A stretch of DNA of 12,617 bases from Ruminococcaceae bacterium UBA1213 (GTDB taxonomy: Bacteria; Bacillota; Clostridia; Oscillospirales; Acutalibacteraceae). Numbering within the stretch: the stretch's first letter is position 1; every line of letters starts with the position of its first letter. Of this stretch, positions 1 to 5,259 are shown one piece after another. A model generated the notes under the pieces. That model did no database searches. It was not told the origin of the DNA and saw only the letters and a program-made list of their open reading frames with translations. The stretch lies in contig DBXL01000185.1 of the NCBI GenBank assembly GCA_002309275.1, positions 1 through 12,617 on the forward strand. Direction: 5' to 3'. Made by a program: the position numbers and the translations under genes.

Positions 1-264
1 AATATCAAAGGCGGTATTGCAAGGCTCTCTACCAATGACACAGGCATTACAAAATATGATGTATATAATAACGGTGTGTATAAGACCTCTGCCATCACAA
101 GCCCCAATGCAAAATATTCTTATTCCCTCACAATGAACAGTGCCAATTCCGCAAAAAATCTTTTTGCAGTTACCTATGTGACATATGAAATAGACGATAA
201 ACAGTTTGTAAGCATTTCTGATGTTGCTGAGAGTATCGTTAACGTACCCTCCACTCCCAAATGA
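1..264 (+). CDS. C-terminal fragment of an unidentified protein (5' end outside window)
   Basis: The frame is open from base 1 to a TGA at 262-264, giving 87 residues with no internal stop, so this is the tail of a gene that begins upstream of the window. The GTG at 76 lacks a ribosome binding site and is unlikely to be a real start. The fragment is rich in Ser, Asn, Thr, Tyr and Val and contains the stretch LFAVTYVTYEIDDKQFVSIS. It has no cysteine and no C-terminal anchor or sortase motif. The composition fits the beta-rich end of an exported protein, but this is only an impression and I recognise no family. A hairpin terminator follows 18 nt after the stop, so it is the last gene of its transcript. 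Confidence 0.6.
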   Translation, partial: NIKGGIARLSTNDTGITKYDVYNNGVYKTSAITSPNAKYSYSLTMNSANSAKNLFAVTYVTYEIDDKQFVSISDVAESIVNVPSTPK

Positions 265-282
265 TTTCACTCCCTTCTCTTC

Positions 283-316
283 AAAAGCGTACAGCCGTAA
301 AAAGCTGTACGCTTTT
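283..316 (+). terminator. Rho-independent terminator, 13-bp perfect stem
   Basis: AAAAGCGTACAGC (283-295) pairs perfectly with GCTGTACGCTTTT (304-316) around an 8-nt loop. The A-run and T-run that flank the G+C core make it able to work in both directions. It ends the gene leaving the left edge and insulates the downstream promoter at 348. Confidence 0.9.
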
Positions 317-347
317 CGATTTATAGAAAATGTATGAAAAAAAATTC

Positions 348-376
348 TTGACTTTATTTTAATTGTGTGATATGCT
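348..376 (+). promoter_or_regulatory. Sigma-A-type promoter for the MinD-like gene and mgsA
   Basis: The -35 box is TTGACT (348-353), followed by a 17-nt spacer and TATGCT (371-376), with TG one base before the -10 (extended -10). Predicted transcription starts near 383, leaving a very short leader that begins within the AGAGGT ribosome binding site. The promoter overlaps the GTG at 367, which argues against that codon as the gene start. Confidence 0.6.
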
Positions 377-396
377 TATTAAAGAGGTATTTGAGA

Positions 397-1110
397 ATGG
401 AAAAAGTGACTGTAATCTTATCTTCTAAGGGTGGCTCCGGTGCTTCATTTGTGACAGCCGGTCTTGGAACTGCTCTTGCTAAGAGAGGTAAATCTGTGTT
501 AATAGCCGATTGCGGTTTTGGAATGAGGGAAATAGACCTGATGCTCGGCGTTTCTGACAGGCTCGTGTTTGATATGGGCGACGTAATCTCAGAAAACTGC
601 AAAGTCGAAAATGCGGTGTATCCGTCTGATTTTGCAGACGGTCTTTGTGTGTTGCCCGCACCTCAGGAAAATATGTCCGTGTCGCCTGATGTTTTAAAAA
701 ATCTGCTTGAAACACTTGACTATGACTATATCCTTGCAGATTGCCGTTGTGACAGTCTGGCTTTTGGTCTGTCACGTTACTTTCAGACAGTGATAACGGT
801 TCAGCCGGAACCGCTTTCTGTACGCTGTGGAAACAGAGTGTTTTTAAAGTGCCGTGAATGCGGTGCTAACAATATCAGACTGATTATTAACCGTTTCAGC
901 GAAAGGGATTTCTTTGATAAAAAATATTTCGCCGACCTTGATGAAGTCATTGATAAAGTCGGTGCAAGACTTCTGGGTGTCGTGCCTGAAGATGATATTC
1001 TCTCATCTGCATTTCAAAAAGGTCTGCCTTGGAGGGAAAAAACAAAGGCTCTTTATGCACTCGACAGGATTGCTGCAAGAATTGACGGAGTTGCTATTCC
1101 GCTTTTTTAG
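397..1110 (+). CDS. MinD-like P-loop protein with degenerate ATPase motifs
   Basis: This is a 237-residue relative of the septum-site ATPase MinD (ParA/MinD superfamily). The ATG at 397 was chosen because AAAGAGGT lies 8 nt upstream; the GTG at 367 falls in the promoter. MinD-like landmarks are the N-terminal KGGSGAS (11-17), the GFGMREIDLMLG region (40-51) and LLGVVPEDD (192-200), which matches the MinD VGVIPED segment. In MinD the P-loop reads KGGVGKTT. Here the signature lysine K11 is kept but the P-loop lysine 16 is Ala. The second aspartate of the DxD-like switch (Asp40 in E. coli) is Gly, and the DSPAG switch II motif is replaced by DCRCD. The C-terminal amphipathic membrane helix is missing; the protein ends in GVAIPLF. 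I infer poor or no ATP hydrolysis, so a division-site role cannot be assumed. It is cotranscribed with mgsA 40 nt downstream. No minC or minE is visible. Confidence 0.85.
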   Translation: MEKVTVILSSKGGSGASFVTAGLGTALAKRGKSVLIADCGFGMREIDLMLGVSDRLVFDMGDVISENCKVENAVYPSDFADGLCVLPAPQENMSVSPDVLKNLLETLDYDYILADCRCDSLAFGLSRYFQTVITVQPEPLSVRCGNRVFLKCRECGANNIRLIINRFSERDFFDKKYFADLDEVIDKVGARLLGVVPEDDILSSAFQKGLPWREKTKALYALDRIAARIDGVAIPLF

Positions 1111-1150
1111 ATAGAAATATATTGTTGTAATTTCAGGAGGGGAAATTGTT

Positions 1151-1549
1151 ATGAACATAGCTTTGATAGCACATGATGCAAAAAAAGAATTGATGGTGCA
1201 GTTCTGCATCGCATACTGCGGCGTACTCAGCAGACATAATCTCTGTGCAACGGGCTCAACAGGTAAAATGGTTTCGGAGGCGACCGGTCTGCAGATAGCA
1301 AGATTTCTCAGCGGTTCGCAGGGCGGTGACCAACAGATTGCTGCAAGAATCGCTTTCAATGAGATTGATATGCTTATCTTCCTCAGAGATCCGCTCAATC
1401 CCAAGCCCCATGAACCGAATGATATGCAGATACTCAGACTTTGCGATATGCACAATATCCCCGTTGCAACCAACATAGCAACAGGTGAAGTTCTTATACA
1501 CGGTCTGGAGCGTGGCGACCTTGACTGGCGTGATATTGTACGCTCATGA
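1151..1549 (+). CDS. mgsA: Methylglyoxal synthase
   Basis: This 132-residue cytoplasmic enzyme converts dihydroxyacetone phosphate to methylglyoxal and phosphate, a bypass that relieves sugar-phosphate stress. Family motifs are all present: LIAHD (5-9), ATGSTG (33-38), SGSQGGDQQ (54-62), FLRDPLNPKPHEP (77-89) and IPVATNIAT (103-111). Mapping to E. coli MgsA, Asp20, Asp71, Asp91 and His98 correspond to D9, D60, D80 and H87. Asp101 aligns with N90, and an Asp follows at 91. The proline of the usual SGPxGGDQQ is Ser. The protein lacks the C-terminal extension of the E. coli enzyme and ends near the LDWRDIV segment, as in other Firmicutes. AGGAGG at 1135-1140 precedes the ATG. It lies 40 nt after the MinD-like gene without a terminator between them, so the two form an operon, and a terminator follows. 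Confidence 0.95.
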   Translation: MNIALIAHDAKKELMVQFCIAYCGVLSRHNLCATGSTGKMVSEATGLQIARFLSGSQGGDQQIAARIAFNEIDMLIFLRDPLNPKPHEPNDMQILRLCDMHNIPVATNIATGEVLIHGLERGDLDWRDIVRS

Positions 1550-1560
1550 TTCTGAACATT

Positions 1561-1596
1561 AATCCCCCTGCTCTGTGATGGAGCAGGGATTTTTTT
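1561..1596 (+). terminator. Terminator after mgsA whose T-tract touches the next ribosome binding site
   Basis: CCCTGCTC (1566-1573) pairs with GAGCAGGG (1581-1588) around a 7-nt loop. AAT (1561-1563) can extend the stem with ATT (1589-1591) across a 2-nt bulge. The T-run 1590-1596 runs straight into GAGGTGAT (1597-1604), the ribosome binding site of the FkbM gene at 1608. It should therefore end most mgsA transcripts and may act as an attenuator for the methyltransferase. Confidence 0.85.
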
Positions 1597-1607
1597 GAGG
1601 TGATAAT

Positions 1608-2648
1608 ATGTATGACATCTGGGAGTATCTCCAAAACACAAATAAACATATCATCATTTACGGCATGGGAAATGGTGCCGATAAAATTATCCGTGAACTT
1701 GAACGCCTTCACATTCACTTTCACGGCATTACAGCAAGTGATGATTTTGTCAGGGGACAGACTTTTCACGGCTTCACCGTCAAAAAGCTCTCCGACTTCG
1801 ATAAAAACAACTCTGTTATATTAACTGCTTTCGGCTCTCAAAGAGATGACGTTATCAAACATATCCTATCTCTTTCAAAAGAATATCACATACTCTCCCC
1901 TGACGTTCCTGTTTATGGGGAAAATATTTTTAACAGACAATTCTATGAAAGCCATAAAACCGAACTCCAAAAAGTACATGACATTCTTGCAGATGACTTT
2001 TCAAAAAAAGTCCTTGAAAACGAGATAAATTTCAAGCTTACAGGCAAAATAAACTATCTTGCGGAAATCTTCACCGACAAAGACGAGATTTTTGAAATAT
2101 TGAATTTAGGCGAAAATGAAAGTTATCTTGATTTGGGGGCATACAGAGGCGACACCATACAGGAATTTCTGCACTATACAAACGGGCATTACAGCCATAT
2201 TACCGCACTTGAACCCGATAATAAAACTTATAAAAAGCTTACGGAATATGCAGGCAGTTTCCCCAATACTCAGCTTTGGAACATGGGAATTTGGAATTTT
2301 GACGGCTATGTGAATTTTGAAAATGCCACAGGGCGTGGTTCGTCTGTCAAGTCATCAGGCTCTCAGAGGCTTGCCGTTACAAAAATAGATACCCTTTTCA
2401 AAAAACAGTCCGTTTCATACATCAAAACAGATGTTGAGGGGGCTGAATGGCAGGCTCTCAAAGGCGGCATTAACACTCTCATGCGTGACAAGCCTAAATT
2501 AAATCTTGCACTCTATCACAGAAGCGAGGATATTTTCACTCTCCCATTGCTTGTCCACGAGATAAACCCCCGTTATCAACTCTATCTCCGCCAGCACCCA
2601 CACATTCCCGCTTGGGACTTGAACCTCTATGCAATTCATAATTCATAA
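1608..2648 (+). CDS. FkbM-family SAM-dependent methyltransferase
   Basis: The protein has 346 residues and two parts. Residues 1-110 form a Rossmann-like domain with IIIYGMGNGADKI (15-27), resembling the nucleotide-binding domain that precedes some FkbM enzymes in glycan clusters. Residues 165-343 are the FkbM methyltransferase: YLDLGAYRGDT (173-183) is the SAM-binding motif I, LEPDN (201-205) holds the acidic residue that contacts the ribose, and IKTDVEGAEWQALKGG (272-287) is the family hallmark. YHRSEDIFTLPLL (303-315) is the usual conserved tail. FkbM enzymes O-methylate sugars or small molecules; the substrate here is unknown, and no glycosyltransferase is adjacent. GAGGTGAT at 1597-1604 supports the ATG. 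There is no room for a full promoter between the mgsA stop and this start, so expression must come from read-through or from a promoter inside mgsA. The last codons and the stop lie in a 7-nt tandem repeat. Confidence 0.9.
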   Translation: MYDIWEYLQNTNKHIIIYGMGNGADKIIRELERLHIHFHGITASDDFVRGQTFHGFTVKKLSDFDKNNSVILTAFGSQRDDVIKHILSLSKEYHILSPDVPVYGENIFNRQFYESHKTELQKVHDILADDFSKKVLENEINFKLTGKINYLAEIFTDKDEIFEILNLGENESYLDLGAYRGDTIQEFLHYTNGHYSHITALEPDNKTYKKLTEYAGSFPNTQLWNMGIWNFDGYVNFENATGRGSSVKSSGSQRLAVTKIDTLFKKQSVSYIKTDVEGAEWQALKGGINTLMRDKPKLNLALYHRSEDIFTLPLLVHEINPRYQLYLRQHPHIPAWDLNLYAIHNS

Positions 2649-2660
2649 TGCATAATGCAT
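2633..2660. repeat. Four tandem copies of a 7-nt unit AATNCAT over the fkbM stop codon
   Basis: AATTCAT occurs twice (2633-2646), then AATGCAT twice (2647-2660), followed by a decayed copy AATTCTGCAT near 2665. The TAA stop of the methyltransferase is at 2646-2648 inside the array. Seven is not a multiple of three, so gain or loss of a copy would change the C-terminus. Confidence 0.8.
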
Positions 2661-2681
2661 TCTTAATTCTGCATTAAAAAA

Positions 2682-2712
2682 CGGCTGAACGGTGTAAAGA
2701 ACCATTCAGCCG
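2682..2712. terminator. Bidirectional terminator between convergent genes
   Basis: CGGCTGAA (2682-2689) pairs with TTCAGCCG (2705-2712). After one C/A mismatch, GGT/ACC continues the stem to a 7-nt loop. Reading on the minus strand, the stem is followed by a run of six T, a good terminator for the gene ending at 2745. On the plus strand a weaker T-run starts at 2717. Confidence 0.85.
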
Positions 2713-2744
2713 AAAATTGTTTTTAAGAGATATACCAAAAAGAA

Positions 2745-3485
2745 TTATTTAGCAGAAGCTTTCTTTGTCATAACAACTGCTGTGCCGAGAGAAGCAAGTA
2801 CAACGGCAGCAAGTGCAGCAGCAGATGTAGCGTCGCCTGTTGCAGGAGCTGTTGAGTCTGTTGCAGTTTCAGAAGCTACCTGTGAAGATTCCTCTGTCTT
2901 TGAAGATTCTTCTACTTTTGAAGATTCTTCCTCTGAAGATTCCTCTGAAGACTGCTCTTCTTCTACAACCTTATACCATACATGATAGTAGTTGAAATCA
3001 TCTACGCCCTCTTCAGCATAGGAATCAGGGTTAGCAAGTGCTGCGGGATCGTTGTCAGCCTGGAAGAAAACATCGAATGTGATGCCCTTACCAACTACTG
3101 CTTCCTTTACAGGAACGTTTGACTGGCTGTTGTAGCAACGGTCATGTACAGGCTCATAGTTGCCCCAGCTGTCTGTCCACTCGCCGTCAAGACGTACTTT
3201 GAACTGGAGATATTTCTCGCCTGTAGGTTCGTCATCAACTTTCCAGTCCTGAATCATATCTTCTGTTACTTCAGAAACTACTACTCTGCCCTGGTAGATG
3301 CCGTCACCGTCATCATCTGTCATCCATACGTCTTCTGCCCAAGCGTTGAAGTCGCCGGCTGCACCAACTTTATGATCCTTGATTTCATCTTTCAACAAAG
3401 CTGACGCACTCATAGATGTTGCAGCTGCGATAGAAACAACCAATACTGATGACATAGCTACACTCAAAACTTTTGACTTTCTCAT
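2745..3485 (-). CDS. Exported surface protein: carbohydrate-binding-like domain, Ser/Glu linker, putative sortase signal
   Basis: The protein has 246 residues. Residues 1-29 are a signal peptide (MRKSK, hydrophobic core, SASA before the likely cut). Residues about 40-172 form a beta-rich domain with GAAGDFNAWAEDVW (41-54), DDDGDGIYQG (57-66) and FKVRLDGEWTDSWGNYE (95-111). This layout is like the E-set starch-binding folds (GDFN-W near the start, dGxY/W, and a Trp-rich FKVxxDGxW strand). Residues 174-205 are a Ser/Glu linker. The end, APATGD (213-218), a hydrophobic stretch (221-239) and KKASAK, resembles a non-canonical LPxTG-type cell-wall sorting signal. The start has GGAGGA 9 nt upstream and a near-consensus promoter at 3557-3585. 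A role in binding polysaccharide at the cell surface is inferred. A loosely E-set-like protein without sugar affinity is possible. Confidence 0.75.
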   Translation of the reverse strand: MRKSKVLSVAMSSVLVVSIAAATSMSASALLKDEIKDHKVGAAGDFNAWAEDVWMTDDDGDGIYQGRVVVSEVTEDMIQDWKVDDEPTGEKYLQFKVRLDGEWTDSWGNYEPVHDRCYNSQSNVPVKEAVVGKGITFDVFFQADNDPAALANPDSYAEEGVDDFNYYHVWYKVVEEEQSSEESSEEESSKVEESSKTEESSQVASETATDSTAPATGDATSAAALAAVVLASLGTAVVMTKKASAK

Positions 3486-3521
3486 TGTAGTAAATCCTCC
3501 TAAACAATGTAAAAAATTTTT

Positions 3522-3547
3522 TGAAACTTCCTTCTAAACAAGTTTCA
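3522..3547 (-). promoter_or_regulatory. Hairpin in the 5' leader of the surface protein gene
   Basis: TGAAACTT and AAGTTTCA form a perfect 8-bp stem with a 10-nt loop. It lies between the predicted start of transcription (near 3550) and the ribosome binding site (3495-3502). On the transcript it would sit almost at the 5' end, a position typical of stabilising stem-loops. It lacks the G+C content of a terminator. Confidence 0.45.
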
Positions 3548-3556
3548 TTATCACTA

Positions 3557-3585
3557 ATTATACTATGCTACCCCCAAAAAATCAA
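3557..3585 (-). promoter_or_regulatory. Sigma-A promoter for the surface protein gene
   Basis: On the minus strand TTGATT (3585-3580) is followed by a 17-nt spacer and a perfect TATAAT (3562-3557). The predicted start of transcription is near 3550, giving a leader of about 65 nt. Confidence 0.85.
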
Positions 3586-3752
3586 GAGTATTTAATAATT
3601 TTAACTTAAAAAAAAGTGCTAAAACAGGCTATTTTTTCACAAAAATATTCAAAAAATAGTTTTTTTAAAAAATTATGAACTATATACAAATTTTATCAAA
3701 AATAATGTACATTTTTTAATATTCGTATCAACATTGTTACTTTTATATCTTG

Positions 3753-3781
3753 TTGACAAGAAAAAAGCACTTTTGTATAAT
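3753..3781 (+). promoter_or_regulatory. Full-consensus sigma-A promoter for the flavoprotein gene
   Basis: TTGACA (3753-3758), a 17-nt spacer and TATAAT (3776-3781) match the consensus exactly. The -35 lies in an inverted repeat CTTGT-TG-ACAAG (3749-3760) that could be a repressor site or chance. Transcription should start near 3788, which rules out any gene start upstream of that point. Confidence 0.9.
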
Positions 3782-3811
3782 ATAGAAAAACGTCAGAGAG
3801 GGATTTTTGAT

Positions 3812-4288
3812 ATGTTCAGAGAGATGAGAAGAAAAAAACAACAGCTTAGTGAAAAGGAATGTTTTGACATACTTGAAAACGGTACTTCGGGAGTACTTGC
3901 CGTCAGCGGAGAGAATAATTATCCGTATGCTGTGCCGTTAAGCTATGTTTTCAGTGACGGCAAAATTTATTTTCACTGTGCAAAGCAGGGATATAAACTT
4001 GACTGCATAAAGAATAATGACAAAGTTTCATTCTGCGTTATCGGGCAGGACAATGTGATACAAAGTGAATTCCGAACTGCCTATAAAAGTGTCATTCTGT
4101 TCGGACACGCAAGAATTCTTGAAGATGAAAGCGAAATTTTTCACTCAATAAGAACGCTTTCCCAAAAGTATTCCCCAGACGTTCCCGAAGAAGAACACCT
4201 TGCCGAAATAGAGAAATTCAAAAATGCTCTCTGCATGGTGGAAATAACTCCCGAACACATCACAGGAAAAAAATCAAAAGACACTTAA
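3812..4288 (+). CDS. Nim-like / pyridoxamine 5'-phosphate oxidase-family flavoprotein
   Basis: The protein has 158 residues and a split-barrel FMN-binding fold. The ATG at 3812 was chosen because the gene's promoter ends at 3781 and an AGAGAGGGA ribosome binding site lies just upstream; the longer frame from 3734 would start before the promoter. Landmarks are MFREMRRKKQ (1-10), SGVLAV (26-31), YPYAVPLSYVF (37-47), KIYFHCAKQGYK (51-62), KVSFCVI (71-77) and VEITPEHITGK (143-153), the standard order in this family. His55 in the YFHCAK segment matches the His that is catalytic or pyruvate-modified in NimA-type nitroimidazole reductases. Members reduce small electrophiles or bind flavin; the substrate is unknown, and nitroimidazole resistance cannot be concluded. 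It is a single-gene transcript with a strong promoter and strong terminator, which suggests high constitutive or repressor-controlled expression. Confidence 0.9.
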   Translation: MFREMRRKKQQLSEKECFDILENGTSGVLAVSGENNYPYAVPLSYVFSDGKIYFHCAKQGYKLDCIKNNDKVSFCVIGQDNVIQSEFRTAYKSVILFGHARILEDESEIFHSIRTLSQKYSPDVPEEEHLAEIEKFKNALCMVEITPEHITGKKSKDT

Positions 4289-4290
4289 TA

Positions 4291-4328
4291 AAAAAGTCAG
4301 CTTTACTTTGGAATAAAGCTGACTTTTT
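4291..4328. terminator. Bidirectional terminator, 15-bp perfect stem
   Basis: The arms 4291-4305 and 4314-4328 are perfect complements with the core GTCAGCTTTA, an A-run on one side and a T-run on the other, and an 8-nt loop. It lies between the flavoprotein stop (4288) and the stop of the convergent minus-strand gene (4330-4332) and can serve both. Confidence 0.95.
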
Positions 4329-4329
4329 G

Positions 4330-5217
4330 TTATATGAGCTTTTTATAACCCAGATACCAATTTTCCGCAATTTCTTCTTCATAATCATGATCATATATAT
4401 GCTCATGTTCCCTCCAGACGATTCCACTACGGTCAGTTTCTGTGTTGCTCATGTGAAACCTTAACCATGATATATTTCTTTCAGGATTATATACAAACTC
4501 CAATGCAGACAATCCATGCTGTTTCAGATTTTCATAACTTTGTTTTATTTGGTCTGACACCGTTTCTCCGTAAGGCACTACATTATTTTTGTTTTCTTTC
4601 AATCCTAATGAAAGTACATAATCTTTCACGATAATAAAATCTCCCTGACAATCTTCAAAAATGTTACGAATCCTTCTTTGCGTATTTTTAAGACCTTCTT
4701 TATAACTATACCAATGGTCTGCAATTTCTTGTTCATCATAATAATACGGAAAATCATTCTCTCTCCAAAGAATTCCAACATCTCTGCCTGTTTCCGACCT
4801 TGCATGGAATATTACCCATGACATATCTCTTACAGAATCATACACAAACCATAATGATGTCAGTCCATGTTGCTTCAGACTATCATAACGATATTTTACT
4901 TCATCCGATACCATTTCTCCATCAAATGCTATGTCAAACTGACTCTCTTTTAATCCTAATGAAAGTACATAATCTTTTACTGCGATAAATTCTTCTTTCC
5001 AAGATTCAAAGAATTCACATTTTTCTTCAATAGGTGAAGACATGATTTCCTCAAAAGCTGTTTCGCTGACAATATTGCTTTCTTCTCGGTTGTTGTCAAC
5101 TGTTTCACCAACAATACTGTTTTTGTCAGATTTAGAGAACAAAAACGCAACGCACAGCACAACAAAAACAACTGATACTGCCGCCAATATTATCGTCAAC
5201 AAATTTTTATTTTTCAT
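4330..5217 (-). CDS. Membrane-anchored protein with an internal tandem duplication
   Basis: The protein has 295 residues and I recognise no family. The ATG at 5217 was chosen because GAGAGGG (5225-5231) is 7 nt upstream; the TTG at 5223 would be too close to it. Residues 6-28 form one hydrophobic segment after a Lys-containing N-terminus, so a signal anchor with the rest outside the membrane is likely. The C in VVLC is not a good lipobox because Leu precedes it. An acidic linker (about 31-66) leads to two homologous units, 68-176 and 185-293. Each has VKDYVLSLGLKE (80-91 and 197-208), a VSD..K..Y..LKQHGL segment, an F-V-Y aromatic strand, SW(V/L).FH, I(L/V)WRE, and an acidic Tyr-rich end with EIA..WY. 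It follows the acyl-CoA synthetase by 42 nt with no terminator between, so cotranscription is likely. Confidence 0.75.
   Translation of the reverse strand: MKNKNLLTIILAAVSVVFVVLCVAFLFSKSDKNSIVGETVDNNREESNIVSETAFEEIMSSPIEEKCEFFESWKEEFIAVKDYVLSLGLKESQFDIAFDGEMVSDEVKYRYDSLKQHGLTSLWFVYDSVRDMSWVIFHARSETGRDVGILWRENDFPYYYDEQEIADHWYSYKEGLKNTQRRIRNIFEDCQGDFIIVKDYVLSLGLKENKNNVVPYGETVSDQIKQSYENLKQHGLSALEFVYNPERNISWLRFHMSNTETDRSGIVWREHEHIYDHDYEEEIAENWYLGYKKLI
4339..5016 (-). repeat. Tandem duplication of about 109 codons, 351-nt period
   Basis: The two units lie at about 4690-5016 and 4339-4665. DNA identity is still visible: 28 of 29 bases match between 4601-4629 and 4952-4980, an offset of 351 nt (117 codons). 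The units have otherwise diverged, so the conserved block may be under constraint or recently converted. Confidence 0.8.
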
Positions 5218-5259
5218 TTGCAAGCCCTCTCTTTAAGTCCAAAGCATGAGCAGCAGCCA

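Larger units (their letters stand above)
3486..3811. other. A+T-rich divergent intergenic region
   Basis: These 326 bases separate the minus-strand surface protein gene from the plus-strand flavoprotein gene. They hold a minus-strand promoter (3557-3585), a leader hairpin (3522-3547) and a plus-strand promoter (3753-3781). The middle (3590-3745) is extremely A+T-rich, with one weak A/T hairpin (CTATTTTTT at 3629-3637 with its complement at 3651-3659). I find no open reading frame with a ribosome binding site and no clear RNA gene in it. Confidence 0.7.

Noticed and set aside
1003..1641. Long minus-strand open frame (212 codons) opposite mgsA
   Set aside because: It is antisense to the MinD-like 3' end and to mgsA, has no ribosome binding site, and crosses a terminator; mgsA is unambiguous.
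2633..2674. CRISPR-like or integration-site repeat
   Set aside because: Units of 7 nt without spacers are a simple tandem repeat, not CRISPR; no integrase or flanking duplication is visible.
3629..3659. A/T hairpin in the divergent intergenic region as a small RNA terminator
   Set aside because: The stem is almost all A/T in a very A+T-rich stretch and there is no promoter for an RNA ending there.
3734..3811. Upstream extension of the flavoprotein frame
   Set aside because: It runs through a perfect promoter, so the extra codons would not be transcribed; the ATG at 3812 has the ribosome binding site.
3812..4288. Nitroimidazole resistance gene call
   Set aside because: The protein belongs to a large FMN-binding family; sequence alone does not show reductase activity on nitroimidazoles.
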